A stretch of DNA of 59,584 nucleotides, taken from assembly GCF_030693405.1 (NCBI RefSeq), contig NZ_JAUYAW010000024.1, positions 1-59,584 of the forward strand, given 5' to 3'. The stretch's first letter is position 1; each line of letters begins with the position of its first letter. Positions 17,955 to 26,897 of the stretch are shown piece by piece. The position numbers and the translations under genes were made by a program. This DNA comes from Phenylobacterium sp. (GTDB lineage Bacteria; Pseudomonadota; Alphaproteobacteria; Caulobacterales; Caulobacteraceae). Below the pieces are notes generated by a model. That model saw nothing but the letters and a program-made list of their open reading frames with translations, was not told where the DNA came from and ran no database searches.

Positions 17955-18344
17955 ATGTTCAATCACATCATGGTCGGGACCAACGATATCGAGCGGTCCA
18001 AGGCCTTTTACGACGCCGTGCTGGCAACGCTGGGGGCCGGGCAGCCGATGGCCAATGCGGCGCCCACCGGGCACAAGCGGCTGTTCTACATCCACAACGG
18101 CTCGGTCTTCTGCGTCAGCGAGCCGATCAATGGCGAGCCGGCCACCTTCGGCAATGGCGGCACCATCGGCTTCAAGTGCGACAGCCCTGAACAGGTGAAG
18201 ACCTTCCACGACGTGGCCGTGGCCCACGGCGGGGTCTCCATCGAGGACCCGCCGGGCCTGCGCGAGGGCGACATGGGCTCCCTGCACCTTTCCTATGTGC
18301 GCGACCCCGACGGCAACAAGCTCTGCGCGCTCTACCGCCCGTAA
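17955..18344 (+). CDS. VOC (glyoxalase/bleomycin-resistance) family protein
   Basis: A 129-residue protein of the vicinal-oxygen-chelate fold. It starts MFNHIMVGTNDIERSKAFYD, the usual first beta-alpha unit, and ends YVRDPDGNKLCAL, the usual last strand. His4 and a C-terminal acidic residue are possible metal ligands. The ATG at 17955 has a GGGGAA site seven bases upstream and gives the standard family N terminus. Family members include dioxygenases, isomerases and antibiotic-binding proteins, and nothing here selects one. Confidence 0.85.
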   Translation: MFNHIMVGTNDIERSKAFYDAVLATLGAGQPMANAAPTGHKRLFYIHNGSVFCVSEPINGEPATFGNGGTIGFKCDSPEQVKTFHDVAVAHGGVSIEDPPGLREGDMGSLHLSYVRDPDGNKLCALYRP

Positions 18345-18371
18345 GCCTCTAGAAGCCCTGGCCGCGTCGCT

Positions 18372-19310
18372 TCAGGATGCGGCCGGGATGGCGGCGGCCA
18401 GGTCGTGGCCAGACCGCCAGGCGGCCTCTACCCGGGCGCCGGCCAGCCAGTCGCCGCAGGCGCCGATCCGCATCTGCCCCGACCACAGGGGCGCGCCGCC
18501 CTGCGCCGTGGTGCGGGCGTAGCGCCAGCGGTGGGCCTGGAGGGACAGGACCTCGGGCAGGGGCTGGCCGTTCGCCTCGGCGAGGGCCGCCAGCAGGGCG
18601 TCGGCCACCTGATCAACCCCCGCCTCCAGATGCGTCCGCGACCAGTCGGGAGAGGCCTGGACCACCCAGGCCTCCGGCCCCGTGCGGCCAGGCTTGGCGC
18701 TGTTGCGGGCGGCCCAGGCGAGGGGGCCGTCCTGACGCACCACATCGGCGGTGAGGCTGAGCGGACCTGCGAAGGCCGCCATCATCGTCCAACAGGGTTC
18801 GGAGACGATGGCGCCGGCCTGGGCGGCCATGTCGGGGGCGACAGTGGCCAGCAGGACGGCGGCCTGTTCGCTGGGGGTGGCGACCACCACGGACTCTGCG
18901 CTGAAGGGGGCGAACCCCTCCCCGCTCAGGCGCCAGGCCTCGCCGTCCCGTACGACCTCTTCCACGCGGGCCTGCCAGGTCACGTCCAGGGTCTCTGCCA
19001 TCGCACGGATGGGGGCGTTCATGCCGGGAACGCCGACCAGGGCCTCAGGGCCTGCGGCGGGCCAGGGGGCGGCGACGCCGTCCGCCTGCCAGGCGGCCGC
19101 GCGGGCGGCGAATTCTGGGTCGCGGACGGTGAAGAACTGCGCCCCGTGGTCGAAGCTCACCTGCCCCTGAGGCGTCTCGATCCTGCGAGTGGACATGCGA
19201 CCGCCCGGCCCCCGGCCCTTGTCCAGCACCTGGACCGCGTGGCCGGCGTCGCTAAGCGCCTCTGCGCAGGAGAGGCCAGCCATGCCGGCGCCGATGATGG
19301 CGATCTTCAT
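18372..19310 (-). CDS. FAD-dependent amine oxidase-like oxidoreductase
   Basis: A 312-residue flavoprotein of the renalase/NAD(P)-binding amine-oxidase group. The N-terminal dinucleotide-binding motif is IIGAGMAGLSCAEAL, followed by VLDKGRGPGGRMSTRR, the second FAD-contact segment typical of this group. A C-terminal IGACGDWLAGARVEAAWRSG block provides the remaining FAD contact. The start at 19310 was chosen because it opens directly on the Rossmann motif. The gene lies 16 bases after the YbbP-like permease in the same direction and may be read through with it. The substrate is unknown. Confidence 0.85.
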   Translation of the reverse strand: MKIAIIGAGMAGLSCAEALSDAGHAVQVLDKGRGPGGRMSTRRIETPQGQVSFDHGAQFFTVRDPEFAARAAAWQADGVAAPWPAAGPEALVGVPGMNAPIRAMAETLDVTWQARVEEVVRDGEAWRLSGEGFAPFSAESVVVATPSEQAAVLLATVAPDMAAQAGAIVSEPCWTMMAAFAGPLSLTADVVRQDGPLAWAARNSAKPGRTGPEAWVVQASPDWSRTHLEAGVDQVADALLAALAEANGQPLPEVLSLQAHRWRYARTTAQGGAPLWSGQMRIGACGDWLAGARVEAAWRSGHDLAAAIPAAS

Positions 19311-19326
19311 CTCTCTTGGTCCTTCA

Positions 19327-21843
19327 TCAGCCGGCTTCGCGCAGGACGGCGGCGGGACGGCGCGACAGGGCCGCGAACGCCGCCAGCGCCCCGCCAAGCG
19401 CGCCCAGCGCCGTGGTGCCGCCAAGAATGCCTAAGATCACCGGCCAGTCGACGCTCCAGGTGGCGTTGAACACCTGGGTCACCACAGGCCAGGCGCCAGC
19501 GGCTCCCAGGCTTGCGCCGGCCAGGCCTGCGATTACGCCCACCAGGCCGTACTCCACCAGATAGGCGCTGACGATCTGGCTTCGGGTTCCGCCCAGAACC
19601 TTCAGCGTCGCGGCCTCCCGGGCGCGGAACCGGGCGCCCGCGGCGATGGCGCCGATCAGCACCAGGACGCCGGCCGCGCCGGCCACGGCCGCAGCCCCGC
19701 GGATGGCGAGCGCCAGGCGGTCGAAGAGGGTGGCGGCCTGTTCCAGCTGGTCGCGGATGCTGATGACATTGACGCCGGCGAAGTCGGCGGCGAGCGCTCC
19801 CGTCACCGCGGCCTCCTCGTCGCGGCTGGCCATGGCGATGGCCACGTGCCGGGGGCTCGCGCCCGCGATGGCGCCGGTGTTGAGGATGACGCCGAAATTG
19901 GCGCCGAAGCCGCCCCAGTCCACCTCACGCAGCACGGCGATCTCAGCGTCGATCTCCCGGCCCAGGACCTGCAGGGTGATCATGTCACCGACCTTCAGGC
20001 CCGCGCCCCTGGCGGCGTCCTGCTCGAAGGCCACCAGGGGCGGACCGGCATATCCGGGCGTCCACCAGGCGCCGGCCGTGACCTTGGACGCCTCCGGCGC
20101 CCCGTCCAGGGCCGATAGGGTCAGGTCCTCGTCAAAGGCCCAGCGTTCGCCCCGGTCGATGGCCTCGATGTCCACCGGCTGGCCCTTCAGGCGGGTGATG
20201 CGGCCGGTGATCAGCGGCAGGCGGTTGTAGCGGTCCATCCCGGGATCGTTCAGGGCACGGTCGATCACCGCGTCAAAGGCCGCGACCCGCTCGCCGGGGA
20301 TCTCGGTGAAGACCAGGGACGGGGCGGTGCGCGGCGCCACCACGCTGACCTGGGCCAGCAGGCTCGACTGGATCAGGACGATGGCCGAAAGGAGCGCGAC
20401 GCCCAGGCCGATGGCGGGCGTCGCCGTACGGGCGGCCGAGCGCGGACCGGCCAGGTTGGCGAGACCCAGGCGCACCGAACCTCGGGCGAACCGGCGCACC
20501 CGCCCGGCTCCCCAGGCTGCGGCCAGACCCAGCAGGCTAAGCGCGAGGAAGGCGCCGGCCGCGCCACCGATCAGACCTGCGGCGGCCCAGCGGCTGGGGG
20601 CGGTGAGGATGGCCAGGCCCGCGAGGCCGAGCGCCGCGGCCACCGCAAGGGCGGTCTCGAGGCTGAGCGTCGGGCGGCCGGACATCTCCTTGCGGAACAG
20701 GGACGAGGGCGGCGTGGTCCGGGCTCTGGCCAGCGGCCAAAGCGAGAAGGCGGCCGCGGCCAGCACGCCGAAGGCTGCGGCGCGGACCAGGGGCTCGGGA
20801 TAGACGGCGAACAGCGCCGGCACCGGCAGTTGCTCGGCGGCCAAAGCCCCGATGATCAGCGGCGTCACCGCGCCGATGGCCAGGCCAATGCCCACCCCCA
20901 GCAAGGCGAGCACGCCGATCTGGATCAGATAGATGTCGCGGATCAGCACGCCTGACGCCCCCAGGGCCTTCAGGGTGGCGATGGAGGCCTTGCGGCCCTC
21001 CAGATAGGACGACACCGCGCCGCCCACGCCTAAGCCGCCGGCCACCAGTGAGGCGAGGCCGATGAAGCCCAGGAAATACTCCAGCTGGTCGATCAGCCGG
21101 CCGGCGCCGGCGGCGGCCTCGGATCGGTCGCGGGCCTCGAGCACCGCGTCGGGGAAGGTCTCGCGGACCTCCTCGATCACCGCCTTGGGGTCGGCCTCGG
21201 CCGGCAGCACCACCCGCACCGCCTCGCCAAACAGTCCCCCGGCGCCCAGCAGGCCCGCAGCCTCCACCGTGGTCACATCGGTCAGCACCCGGGGACCCAG
21301 CGCAAAGCCCCGGCCGATCCGGTCGGGCTCGGAGATCAGCACGGCGCCGACCCGCAAGGTCTGGTCGCCGACGGCGAAGGTGTCGCCGAGGTTCAGATCC
21401 AGCCGGTCGAGCAGGGCCTGCTCCACCGCAGCGCCGGGTACGCCGCCTGCGGGGGCAAGCGCAGCGGCGAGGCTGGCCGCGCCGTTAAGCTGGACCACGC
21501 CCACCAGGGGATAGGTGTCGGCGACCCCGCGCACGTGCACCAGCCGGCGCGCGCCGGTCGGGGTCTCCGCCATCGCATTGGCGCGCACGGAGTAGGCGCT
21601 AGGGCCCAGGGCCTCGAACACCGCGCGTTCCGCTTCAGTGAAGCGGCGCTGGTCGATGCTGAAGACCACATCGCCGCCGAGGATCTCCCGGGCCTGACTG
21701 GCCAGACCCTGGCGGAAGGCTTCGGCCGTGGAGCCCGCCGCGGCGATGGCCGCGACGCCGAGCGCCAGACAGGCCAGGAAGATGCGGAAGCCCGCGACCC
21801 CGCTTCTCAGCTCCCGCCCGGCGAACCGCAGGGCGAGCCTCAT
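19327..21843 (-). CDS. ybbP: ABC transporter permease, YbbP/FtsX family
   Basis: An 838-residue inner-membrane permease with an N-terminal membrane helix, a large periplasmic region (residues 45-260), and two FtsX-type helix bundles (about 265-400, and 720-830) separated by a second soluble domain. It overlaps the ATPase gene by four bases and, with it and the divergent tesA gene, reproduces the E. coli tesA / ybbA-ybbP arrangement. The transporter is thought to extract or release a lipid or acyl compound, but its substrate has not been shown. Confidence 0.88.
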   Translation of the reverse strand: MRLALRFAGRELRSGVAGFRIFLACLALGVAAIAAAGSTAEAFRQGLASQAREILGGDVVFSIDQRRFTEAERAVFEALGPSAYSVRANAMAETPTGARRLVHVRGVADTYPLVGVVQLNGAASLAAALAPAGGVPGAAVEQALLDRLDLNLGDTFAVGDQTLRVGAVLISEPDRIGRGFALGPRVLTDVTTVEAAGLLGAGGLFGEAVRVVLPAEADPKAVIEEVRETFPDAVLEARDRSEAAAGAGRLIDQLEYFLGFIGLASLVAGGLGVGGAVSSYLEGRKASIATLKALGASGVLIRDIYLIQIGVLALLGVGIGLAIGAVTPLIIGALAAEQLPVPALFAVYPEPLVRAAAFGVLAAAAFSLWPLARARTTPPSSLFRKEMSGRPTLSLETALAVAAALGLAGLAILTAPSRWAAAGLIGGAAGAFLALSLLGLAAAWGAGRVRRFARGSVRLGLANLAGPRSAARTATPAIGLGVALLSAIVLIQSSLLAQVSVVAPRTAPSLVFTEIPGERVAAFDAVIDRALNDPGMDRYNRLPLITGRITRLKGQPVDIEAIDRGERWAFDEDLTLSALDGAPEASKVTAGAWWTPGYAGPPLVAFEQDAARGAGLKVGDMITLQVLGREIDAEIAVLREVDWGGFGANFGVILNTGAIAGASPRHVAIAMASRDEEAAVTGALAADFAGVNVISIRDQLEQAATLFDRLALAIRGAAAVAGAAGVLVLIGAIAAGARFRAREAATLKVLGGTRSQIVSAYLVEYGLVGVIAGLAGASLGAAGAWPVVTQVFNATWSVDWPVILGILGGTTALGALGGALAAFAALSRRPAAVLREAG

Positions 21844-22547
21844 GCGGCGGCCTCAGGCTGGGCCGAAACGATCAGGCCATCAGCCATGCGCACGATGCGG
21901 TCGGCCCTGCGGGCCAGGGCCTCGTCATGGGTGACCAGGACGAGCGCCGCGCCAGCTTGGGCCAGCAGATCGAACATCAGGTCGGCGACCATGGCGCCAT
22001 TGGCGCCGTCCAGATTTCCCGTCGGCTCGTCGGCGAACAGCAGCTCGGGCTGGACGGTGAGCGCACGGGCCAGCGCCACCCGCTGCTGCTCCCCGCCCGA
22101 CAGCTGGTGCGGATAGTGGGTCAGCCTCGACCCCAGGCCCACCCGCCCGAGCCAAGCCTCAGCCTCGGCCATGGCGTCGTCCCGCCCGGCCAGCTCCAGA
22201 GGGGCGGCGACATTCTCCCGCGCGGTCATGTTGGGCAGCAGGTGGAAGCTCTGGAAGACCAGCCCCACCCGACCGCGACGCAGGCGGGCGCGGCCGTCCT
22301 CGTCCAGGGCGCCGAGGTCCTGGCCAAAGAGGCGCACCGTCCCGCTGGTGGGCGTCTCCAGCCCTGCCGCCACCGAGATCAGGGACGACTTGCCCGAGCC
22401 CGAGGGGCCGATGATGGCCACCGTCTCCCCGGCCGACACGGTCAGGTCGACGCCGCGCAGGATGTTTACCGAGCCGGCCACAGACGGCAGGCTGAGCGTC
22501 AGGGCCGACAGGCTGAGCGGCGGCGGGGCGGGCGGGGATTCTGTCAT
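21840..22547 (-). CDS. ybbA: ABC transporter ATP-binding protein, YbbA/LolD-like
   Basis: A 235-residue ATPase with Walker A GPSGSGKSSL (near residue 50), the signature LSGGEQQRVALARAL, and Walker B LLFADEPTGNLD. The GNLD form after Walker B is usual for the MacB/LolD/YbbA export branch. It pairs with the large permease whose start overlaps its stop. The proline-rich first 12 residues are not conserved in the family. It is divergent from tesA, with 66 bases between starts. Confidence 0.9.
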   Translation of the reverse strand: MTESPPAPPPLSLSALTLSLPSVAGSVNILRGVDLTVSAGETVAIIGPSGSGKSSLISVAAGLETPTSGTVRLFGQDLGALDEDGRARLRRGRVGLVFQSFHLLPNMTARENVAAPLELAGRDDAMAEAEAWLGRVGLGSRLTHYPHQLSGGEQQRVALARALTVQPELLFADEPTGNLDGANGAMVADLMFDLLAQAGAALVLVTHDEALARRADRIVRMADGLIVSAQPEAAA

Positions 22548-22613
22548 GGGGCTCCCGAGGGCGGATTGGGCGTTTCATGCCCGCCCGGCCGACCTATATG
22601 GGGAAGCACAGCC

Positions 22614-23315
22614 ATGATCGCACCCCAATCCTTGCTCTCCCGCCGCACCCTTCTGCTCAGCGCCCTGGCCCTGGGCGCCAGCGCCTGCAGCCGGGAGGCT
22701 GACGCCCCGGCTTCAGCCGTCTCCGACGAGGCTGCGCCCCCGCCGCCGCCTCAGGCCGCCGGCGACCTGCCGGTGGTCGCCCTGCTGGGAGACTCCATCA
22801 CCGCCGGCTACGGCCTGCCGGCGAAGGACGCCCTGCCCGCCCAGCTGGAGGCCGCCCTGGCGGCGGCCGGAACGCCGGTGCGGGTGCGGGCCGCCGGCGT
22901 GTCCGGCGACACCACGGCAGGCGCGCTGGCCCGAGTGGACTTCAGCATTCAGGACGACACCGACCTGTGCGTCGTGGCGCTCGGCGGCAATGACCTGTTG
23001 CAGGGGATCGAGCCGGCGACCATGCGGGCCAATCTGGAGGGGATCATCACCCGGCTGAAGGCCCGCAACATCCCGGTCCTGCTGGCTGGCATGCAGGCGC
23101 CCCCAAGCTACGGCGCCTACGCCACCGACTTCGCCGCGGTGTTCGAAGGCCTCGCCCGCGACCACGACGTCGCCCTCTATCCCTTCCTGCTGGACGGCGT
23201 CGCCCTCGACCCCGCCCTGAACCAGGACGACGGCATCCACCCCAATGCGGCCGGCGTAAAGGTCATCGCCCAGCGCCTCGCTCCGGCAGTCGCGGGCGCG
23301 CTGGCGGGGGCGTAG
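22614..23315 (+). CDS. tesA: SGNH-hydrolase arylesterase / TesA-like thioesterase, putative lipoprotein
   Basis: A 233-residue exported GDSL hydrolase. Block I is LLGDSITAGYGL with nucleophile Ser61, block III is GGND, and the catalytic Asp-His pair lies in DDGIHPN. The N terminus has a twin-arginine-free basic start and a hydrophobic stretch ending ASAC, so Cys25 may be lipidated; E. coli TesA is periplasmic and soluble. A Pro-rich linker (residues 31-48) precedes the enzyme domain. The ATG at 22614 follows a GGGGAAG site; the frame is open upstream but that part is antisense to ybbA. It is divergent from ybbA-ybbP as in E. coli. Confidence 0.88.
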   Translation: MIAPQSLLSRRTLLLSALALGASACSREADAPASAVSDEAAPPPPPQAAGDLPVVALLGDSITAGYGLPAKDALPAQLEAALAAAGTPVRVRAAGVSGDTTAGALARVDFSIQDDTDLCVVALGGNDLLQGIEPATMRANLEGIITRLKARNIPVLLAGMQAPPSYGAYATDFAAVFEGLARDHDVALYPFLLDGVALDPALNQDDGIHPNAAGVKVIAQRLAPAVAGALAGA

Positions 23316-23333
23316 GGGCGGCCTTCGAGCGAG

Positions 23334-23367
23334 TTGACCCAACTCTCCATTTGTTCTGCTTTTGTTC
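23334..23367 (+). promoter_or_regulatory. Putative SOS (LexA) box and promoter ahead of the toxin gene
   Basis: GTTC-TGCTTTT-GTTC at 23353-23367 is an exact GTTC-N7-GTTC direct repeat, the LexA box described in Caulobacter and other alphaproteobacteria. A TTGACC -35-like hexamer lies at 23334-23339, so the box would cover the -10 region. It is 95 bases upstream of the toxin start, in the gap after tesA, and no other gene start is nearby on either strand. Confidence 0.7.
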
Positions 23368-23461
23368 TTTACGCGCTCTGGGCTTCGTGAGAAAGTCGCG
23401 AGGTGGTGGTGGCGGCCCGAGAGGCGCGCGCGCTTAGCGTTCAAAAAATTGGTGGGGCGAC

Positions 23462-24598
23462 ATGGTCAGATTTCAGCTGGCGCGCGATGGCGTGCTCGGG
23501 GCAGTCGACGCGTTGGGCAATCACGCCAGGCAAGAGGTCGCCCGCGCCCGTCAGGAAGCTCAGGCGGCCGCTGAGCGGGCGTTCCGTCGCACCCAGCAGA
23601 ACGCGGCAGTGGCCGCCGCTCGGTTGCAAAAGGAGGCTGCCCGCGTCCAGGCGCAACTCGCTCAAGCCACTCAGCCGGCCGTCAGACGGCAGCAGTCCGG
23701 CGGGTCGCCGCGACCGGCCCCTCGATCGATAGATAATCTGAGCCTCCCACCTTTGGCTCAGGCCGCGGCGATCCATTTGGCGCAACAGGGAGGTCGAGCG
23801 GTTGGCGTTGTGAGAGGCGGCGTTCACGCGGTGGAGGGGCTGGCCAAGGGTGCGGCCTTCGTCGGACGTCTGGCCAGTGGTCCACTTGACGAATGGCTGA
23901 GCCCTCCCGGCGAATCGGCGAGCGATCATCTGCGTGGAGCTTTTGCAGAGGGAGCCAACTATGTTCTGGAAGCAGTCGAAGACCCTCGGCGAGTGGTTCA
24001 GGATGTTCGAAACGCCGCCAACCAATTGAGAGTGGAACTAGATCCGAGCTTCACATCCGCTGCATCGACCTTGGAACAAGAACTTCAGCGCCAACTCGAA
24101 ATCGGCATGAATCAAGGAGAGCTCGCATTCGATGTGGGCACACTGGCCGTCGGCGGCCCACTCGCCAAGGGCGCAAAGCGCCTAGGCGGCATTCCCAAGC
24201 CTTCAACGGCTGAGAAGTACATCGCGCAAGGGTTCACGCCCGCCGAGGCTGCACATCTGGCGGCCCCCTACCCTGCGCGAAACAGGGGTCATCACTACAT
24301 TCCCCTGCGTGTCAAACCCCCTCCGATTTTCGCCGAGAGCGTATTTAACGTCCTGAGACCTGAAGGGATCACACGCGGCGATTTCTACGAGCTTCACTTT
24401 AAGGTGGATCCAAAATTTAACACTACCGGCCTCCTCGACGGAGTGTGGAGCGGCGAAGCTCTGGGTCTCAAGAAGTATGGCCAGCTAGGCCGAATTTGGC
24501 ACGGCAGCCCTGCGCCTCTGAAGGCACGTGTAGGGGGACTTGGAGCGACCACGGGATCAACTGTCCATTCCGCAGAGGTTGAAGGGGACGCCAGGTGA
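23462..24598 (+). CDS. Polymorphic-toxin-like protein, putative C-terminal nuclease
   Basis: A 378-residue protein of no named family that I recognise. Residues 15-72 are Ala/Gln/Arg-rich and likely coiled coil; 76-97 is a Pro/Ser linker; 100-240 is a helical, Gly/Ala-rich region ending in GELAFDVGTLAVGGPLAKGAK, a sequence style common just before toxin domains. The C-terminal 110 residues carry NRGHHYIPL (His277, His278), FYELHFK and RIWHGSP, suggesting an HNH/EndoVII-like nuclease. It has no signal peptide. The putative immunity gene overlaps its stop as GTGA. Base composition is lower than in the neighbours. No VgrG, PAAR or Rhs gene is nearby, so the delivery route is unknown. The toxin call is an inference from architecture and pairing. 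Confidence 0.6.
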   Translation: MVRFQLARDGVLGAVDALGNHARQEVARARQEAQAAAERAFRRTQQNAAVAAARLQKEAARVQAQLAQATQPAVRRQQSGGSPRPAPRSIDNLSLPPLAQAAAIHLAQQGGRAVGVVRGGVHAVEGLAKGAAFVGRLASGPLDEWLSPPGESASDHLRGAFAEGANYVLEAVEDPRRVVQDVRNAANQLRVELDPSFTSAASTLEQELQRQLEIGMNQGELAFDVGTLAVGGPLAKGAKRLGGIPKPSTAEKYIAQGFTPAEAAHLAAPYPARNRGHHYIPLRVKPPPIFAESVFNVLRPEGITRGDFYELHFKVDPKFNTTGLLDGVWSGEALGLKKYGQLGRIWHGSPAPLKARVGGLGATTGSTVHSAEVEGDAR

Positions 24599-25017
24599 AG
24601 ATCAGGCCGCAAGCTGAGTTCGAGACCTCCCTGCCGTACGATGCTGTCGATGGCGATGAGGACAACGACTTTGATCAAATCGATCCTGGAGGCCGCAATA
24701 TTGCTGAGGCCGTAGGTGAATTGCTCAGGCCGCTAGGCTATGATGTATCAGCGCCTATTCACGAAGATGATCACGGATGGCGATTAGATATCGCCTCTGG
24801 CAAGAGGAAATTCTGGCTGCTTATCAACCGGGTGATTGAAGAGAAACCTTACCTCATGGCGGATGAATCTCGAAATTTCTGGCATCCACCGCATTTCGAA
24901 GATTTTCTGACACAGTTGAACACGGCCATGAGCAGCGACCCGCGCTTCAGCAACGTCCTTTGGTACAAGGACTGGAAAGACCGAACACGGACCTCAACGC
25001 CCGTCATCCACAGATGA
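24595..25017 (+). CDS. Putative immunity protein of the upstream toxin
   Basis: A 140-residue acidic, soluble protein, unrecognised. It has a DGDEDNDFDQID acidic stretch at residues 19-30, a WRLDIASGKRKFWLLINRV segment near the middle, and an aromatic-rich C-terminal half. Its GTG start overlaps the toxin stop (GTGA), the usual sign of translational coupling in toxin-immunity pairs. A hand count over 24601-24780 gives about 54% G+C, far below the following gene, so it was probably acquired together with the toxin. Immunity is inferred from order, size and overlap; no family match supports it. Confidence 0.55.
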   Translation: MKIRPQAEFETSLPYDAVDGDEDNDFDQIDPGGRNIAEAVGELLRPLGYDVSAPIHEDDHGWRLDIASGKRKFWLLINRVIEEKPYLMADESRNFWHPPHFEDFLTQLNTAMSSDPRFSNVLWYKDWKDRTRTSTPVIHR

Positions 25018-25124
25018 TGTTCTTCGCCTCAACCAGCCCCCAGCTATGCCTCTTGAAAATGCTGTGACGCCCCGTTCGTGAGCAGGGTGTTGCCAAGGCG
25101 CTGAATGGCCGCCCTACTGTCTCC

Positions 25125-25967
25125 ATGAGCGAAGACAGCATCCGAGACCGTTCCCGCCGCACCCTTGAGCGCGCCCAGGCCCGTTATGAGGCCGATCCCT
25201 CCCTGGCCGCCACCGTCTGGTACGGGCGGGTGCTCGGGTTCCGCTACCGGATCGAAGAGGCCATCGCGGTGTTCAGCGAGGGCCTGGAGCGGTTTCCGGA
25301 CTCCTTTGAACTGCTGCGCCAGCGGGGCCATCGCTATCTGTCGACCCGGCGGTTCGCCGAGGGCAAGGCCGACCTCGCCCGGGCCGCAGACCTGATCGAG
25401 GGTATGGCCGAATGGATCGAGCCTGACGGCCCAGACAACGAACTGCCTGTGCCGCCCACCAGCATCCAGTTCAACACCTGGTACCACCTGGCGCTCGCCC
25501 ACTATCTGCTGCGTGAGTGGGACGCGGCCGAGGCCGCCTATCGCCAGTGCATCAAGTGGGTGCGCGAGGATGATTACGACGGCCTGACCGCCTGCCACGA
25601 CTGGCTCTACATGACCCTGCGCCGCAAGGGCGACGAGGCCGCCGCCACTTCGGTGCTGGCCGCCATTCCGGAAGGGCTGACCGACGAGGCCTTCGTCGAG
25701 GGACCGTCCTATTACCGCCGCCTGCGGATGTACCGCGGCGAGCTGGCGCCCGAGGACCTGTTGAGCCCCGACAAGGGATCCCAGGTCATCCATGACGTCG
25801 AAACGATCTACGCCACCCAGGGCTACGGGGTCGGGAACTGGCATCTCTACAATGGCGAGACCAACCGCGCCCGGGCGGTCTTCGAAAAGATCTTGCAGGG
25901 CCGCAGCCGCTTCGCCTTCGGCTATATCGCCGCCGAACTTGACCTGCGCGAGATGGCTGAGGGTTGA
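25125..25967 (+). CDS. Tetratricopeptide-repeat protein
   Basis: A 280-residue helical protein without signal peptide. TPR-like units are visible at RIEEAIAVFSEGLERFPDSF (residues 42-61), the following RQRGHRYLSTRRFAEGKADLARA, and WYHLALAHYLLREWDAAEAAYRQC near residue 125. The GNWHLYNGETNRARAVFEKIL segment near the C terminus gives another. TPR proteins act as scaffolds and no partner can be named. The composition is again high G+C, so the toxin insert ends before this gene. The tRNA-Ser gene lies 52 bases downstream on the other strand. Confidence 0.8.
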   Translation: MSEDSIRDRSRRTLERAQARYEADPSLAATVWYGRVLGFRYRIEEAIAVFSEGLERFPDSFELLRQRGHRYLSTRRFAEGKADLARAADLIEGMAEWIEPDGPDNELPVPPTSIQFNTWYHLALAHYLLREWDAAEAAYRQCIKWVREDDYDGLTACHDWLYMTLRRKGDEAAATSVLAAIPEGLTDEAFVEGPSYYRRLRMYRGELAPEDLLSPDKGSQVIHDVETIYATQGYGVGNWHLYNGETNRARAVFEKILQGRSRFAFGYIAAELDLREMAEG

Positions 25968-26019
25968 GGATCTGATGTTGGCTGGGGTTCGCCCCCGCCT
26001 GCGACTTGGCGCGAGACGG

Positions 26020-26109
26020 TGGCGGTGAGAGAGGGATTCGAACCCTCGATAGAGTTTCCCCTATACACGCGTTCCAGGCGTGCGCCTTCAACCACTCGGC
26101 CACCTCACC
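26020..26109 (-). tRNA. tRNA-Ser (anticodon GGA)
   Basis: A 90-base class II tRNA. The acceptor stem GGTGAGG (26103-26109) pairs with TCTCACC (26024-26030), with one G-T pair, followed by discriminator G and an encoded CCA (26020-26022). The anticodon stem CACGC/GCGTG encloses loop CTGGAAC, giving anticodon GGA at 26073-26075. A long variable arm and a TTCGAATC T-loop are present. It reads serine UCC/UCU codons. Confidence 0.95.
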
Positions 26110-26246
26110 ACACCGGTCGGGGGCGGGCCCCCGGCGGAAGGGGGTCTATATAGCGAGGTGGGCGCCCGGGGCAAGCGGCCCTGTTCGTCGGGCGTGCGGC
26201 GTCCTATCTGTAGGGCCAGATCCATCCCTATCCGTCCGAGGTCGCC

Positions 26247-26897
26247 ATGTTGTTCCGCAAGCCTGCTGAGATGCCGACGGCGCAGACCGCCCTGCCTGGC
26301 CGCAGCCAGCCGATGCCCACCGCCAAGACCCATTTCGTCAACGGCCAGCCCCTGCAGGGCCCATATCCGGAAGGATCCGAGACCGCCGTTTTCGCCATGG
26401 GCTGTTTCTGGGGGGTCGAGCGCCTGTTCTGGCAGATCCCCGGCGTGCATGTGACGGCGGTGGGCTATGTGAACGGCTTCACCCCCAATCCCACCTATGA
26501 AGAGGTGTGCAGTGGCCACACAGGCCACACCGAGGCGGTGCTGGTGGTCTATGACCCAAAGGCTGTGACCTATGAGCAGTTGCTGAAAGTGTTCTGGGAA
26601 GGCCACGACCCGACCCAGGGCATGCGCCAGGGGGGTGATGTCGGCACCCAGTACCGCTCAGGCATCTATGTGGCCAACGAGGCTCAAGGCGCCGCGGCGG
26701 CCGCCAGCAAGGGCGTCTATCAGCAGGCCCTGTCGGCCAGGGGCCTGGGACCGATCACCAGCGAGATCGTCGAGGCTGGCCCCTTCTATTTCGCCGAGGA
26801 CTATCACCAGCAGTATCTGGCCAAGAACCCCGGCGGCTATTGCGGCATCGGCGGCACCGGCGTGACCTGCCCCATCGGAACCGGCGTCGAGGCGTGA
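26247..26897 (+). CDS. msrA: Peptide-methionine (S)-S-oxide reductase MsrA
   Basis: A 216-residue cytosolic repair enzyme that reduces methionine-S-sulfoxide in proteins using thioredoxin. The catalytic Cys53 is in [12 protein letters not shown]. The substrate-site [12 protein letters not shown] block lies near residue 130, and resolving cysteines Cys199 and Cys208 are in [12 protein letters not shown]. An N-terminal extension of about 45 residues precedes the core, as in many proteobacterial MsrA proteins. The downstream gene overlaps its stop as GTGA. Confidence 0.96.
   Translation: MLFRKPAEMPTAQTALPGRSQPMPTAKTHFVNGQPLQGPYPEGSETAVFAMGCFWGVERLFWQIPGVHVTAVGYVNGFTPNPTYEEVCSGHTGHTEAVLVVYDPKAVTYEQLLKVFWEGHDPTQGMRQGGDVGTQYRSGIYVANEAQGAAAAASKGVYQQALSARGLGPITSEIVEAGPFYFAEDYHQQYLAKNPGGYCGIGGTGVTCPIGTGVEA

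Noticed and set aside
23462..25017. Toxin-immunity pair integrated at the tRNA-Ser gene at 26020
   Set aside because: The pair is separated from the tRNA by a normal-composition TPR gene, and I saw no duplicate of the tRNA 3' end and no integrase.
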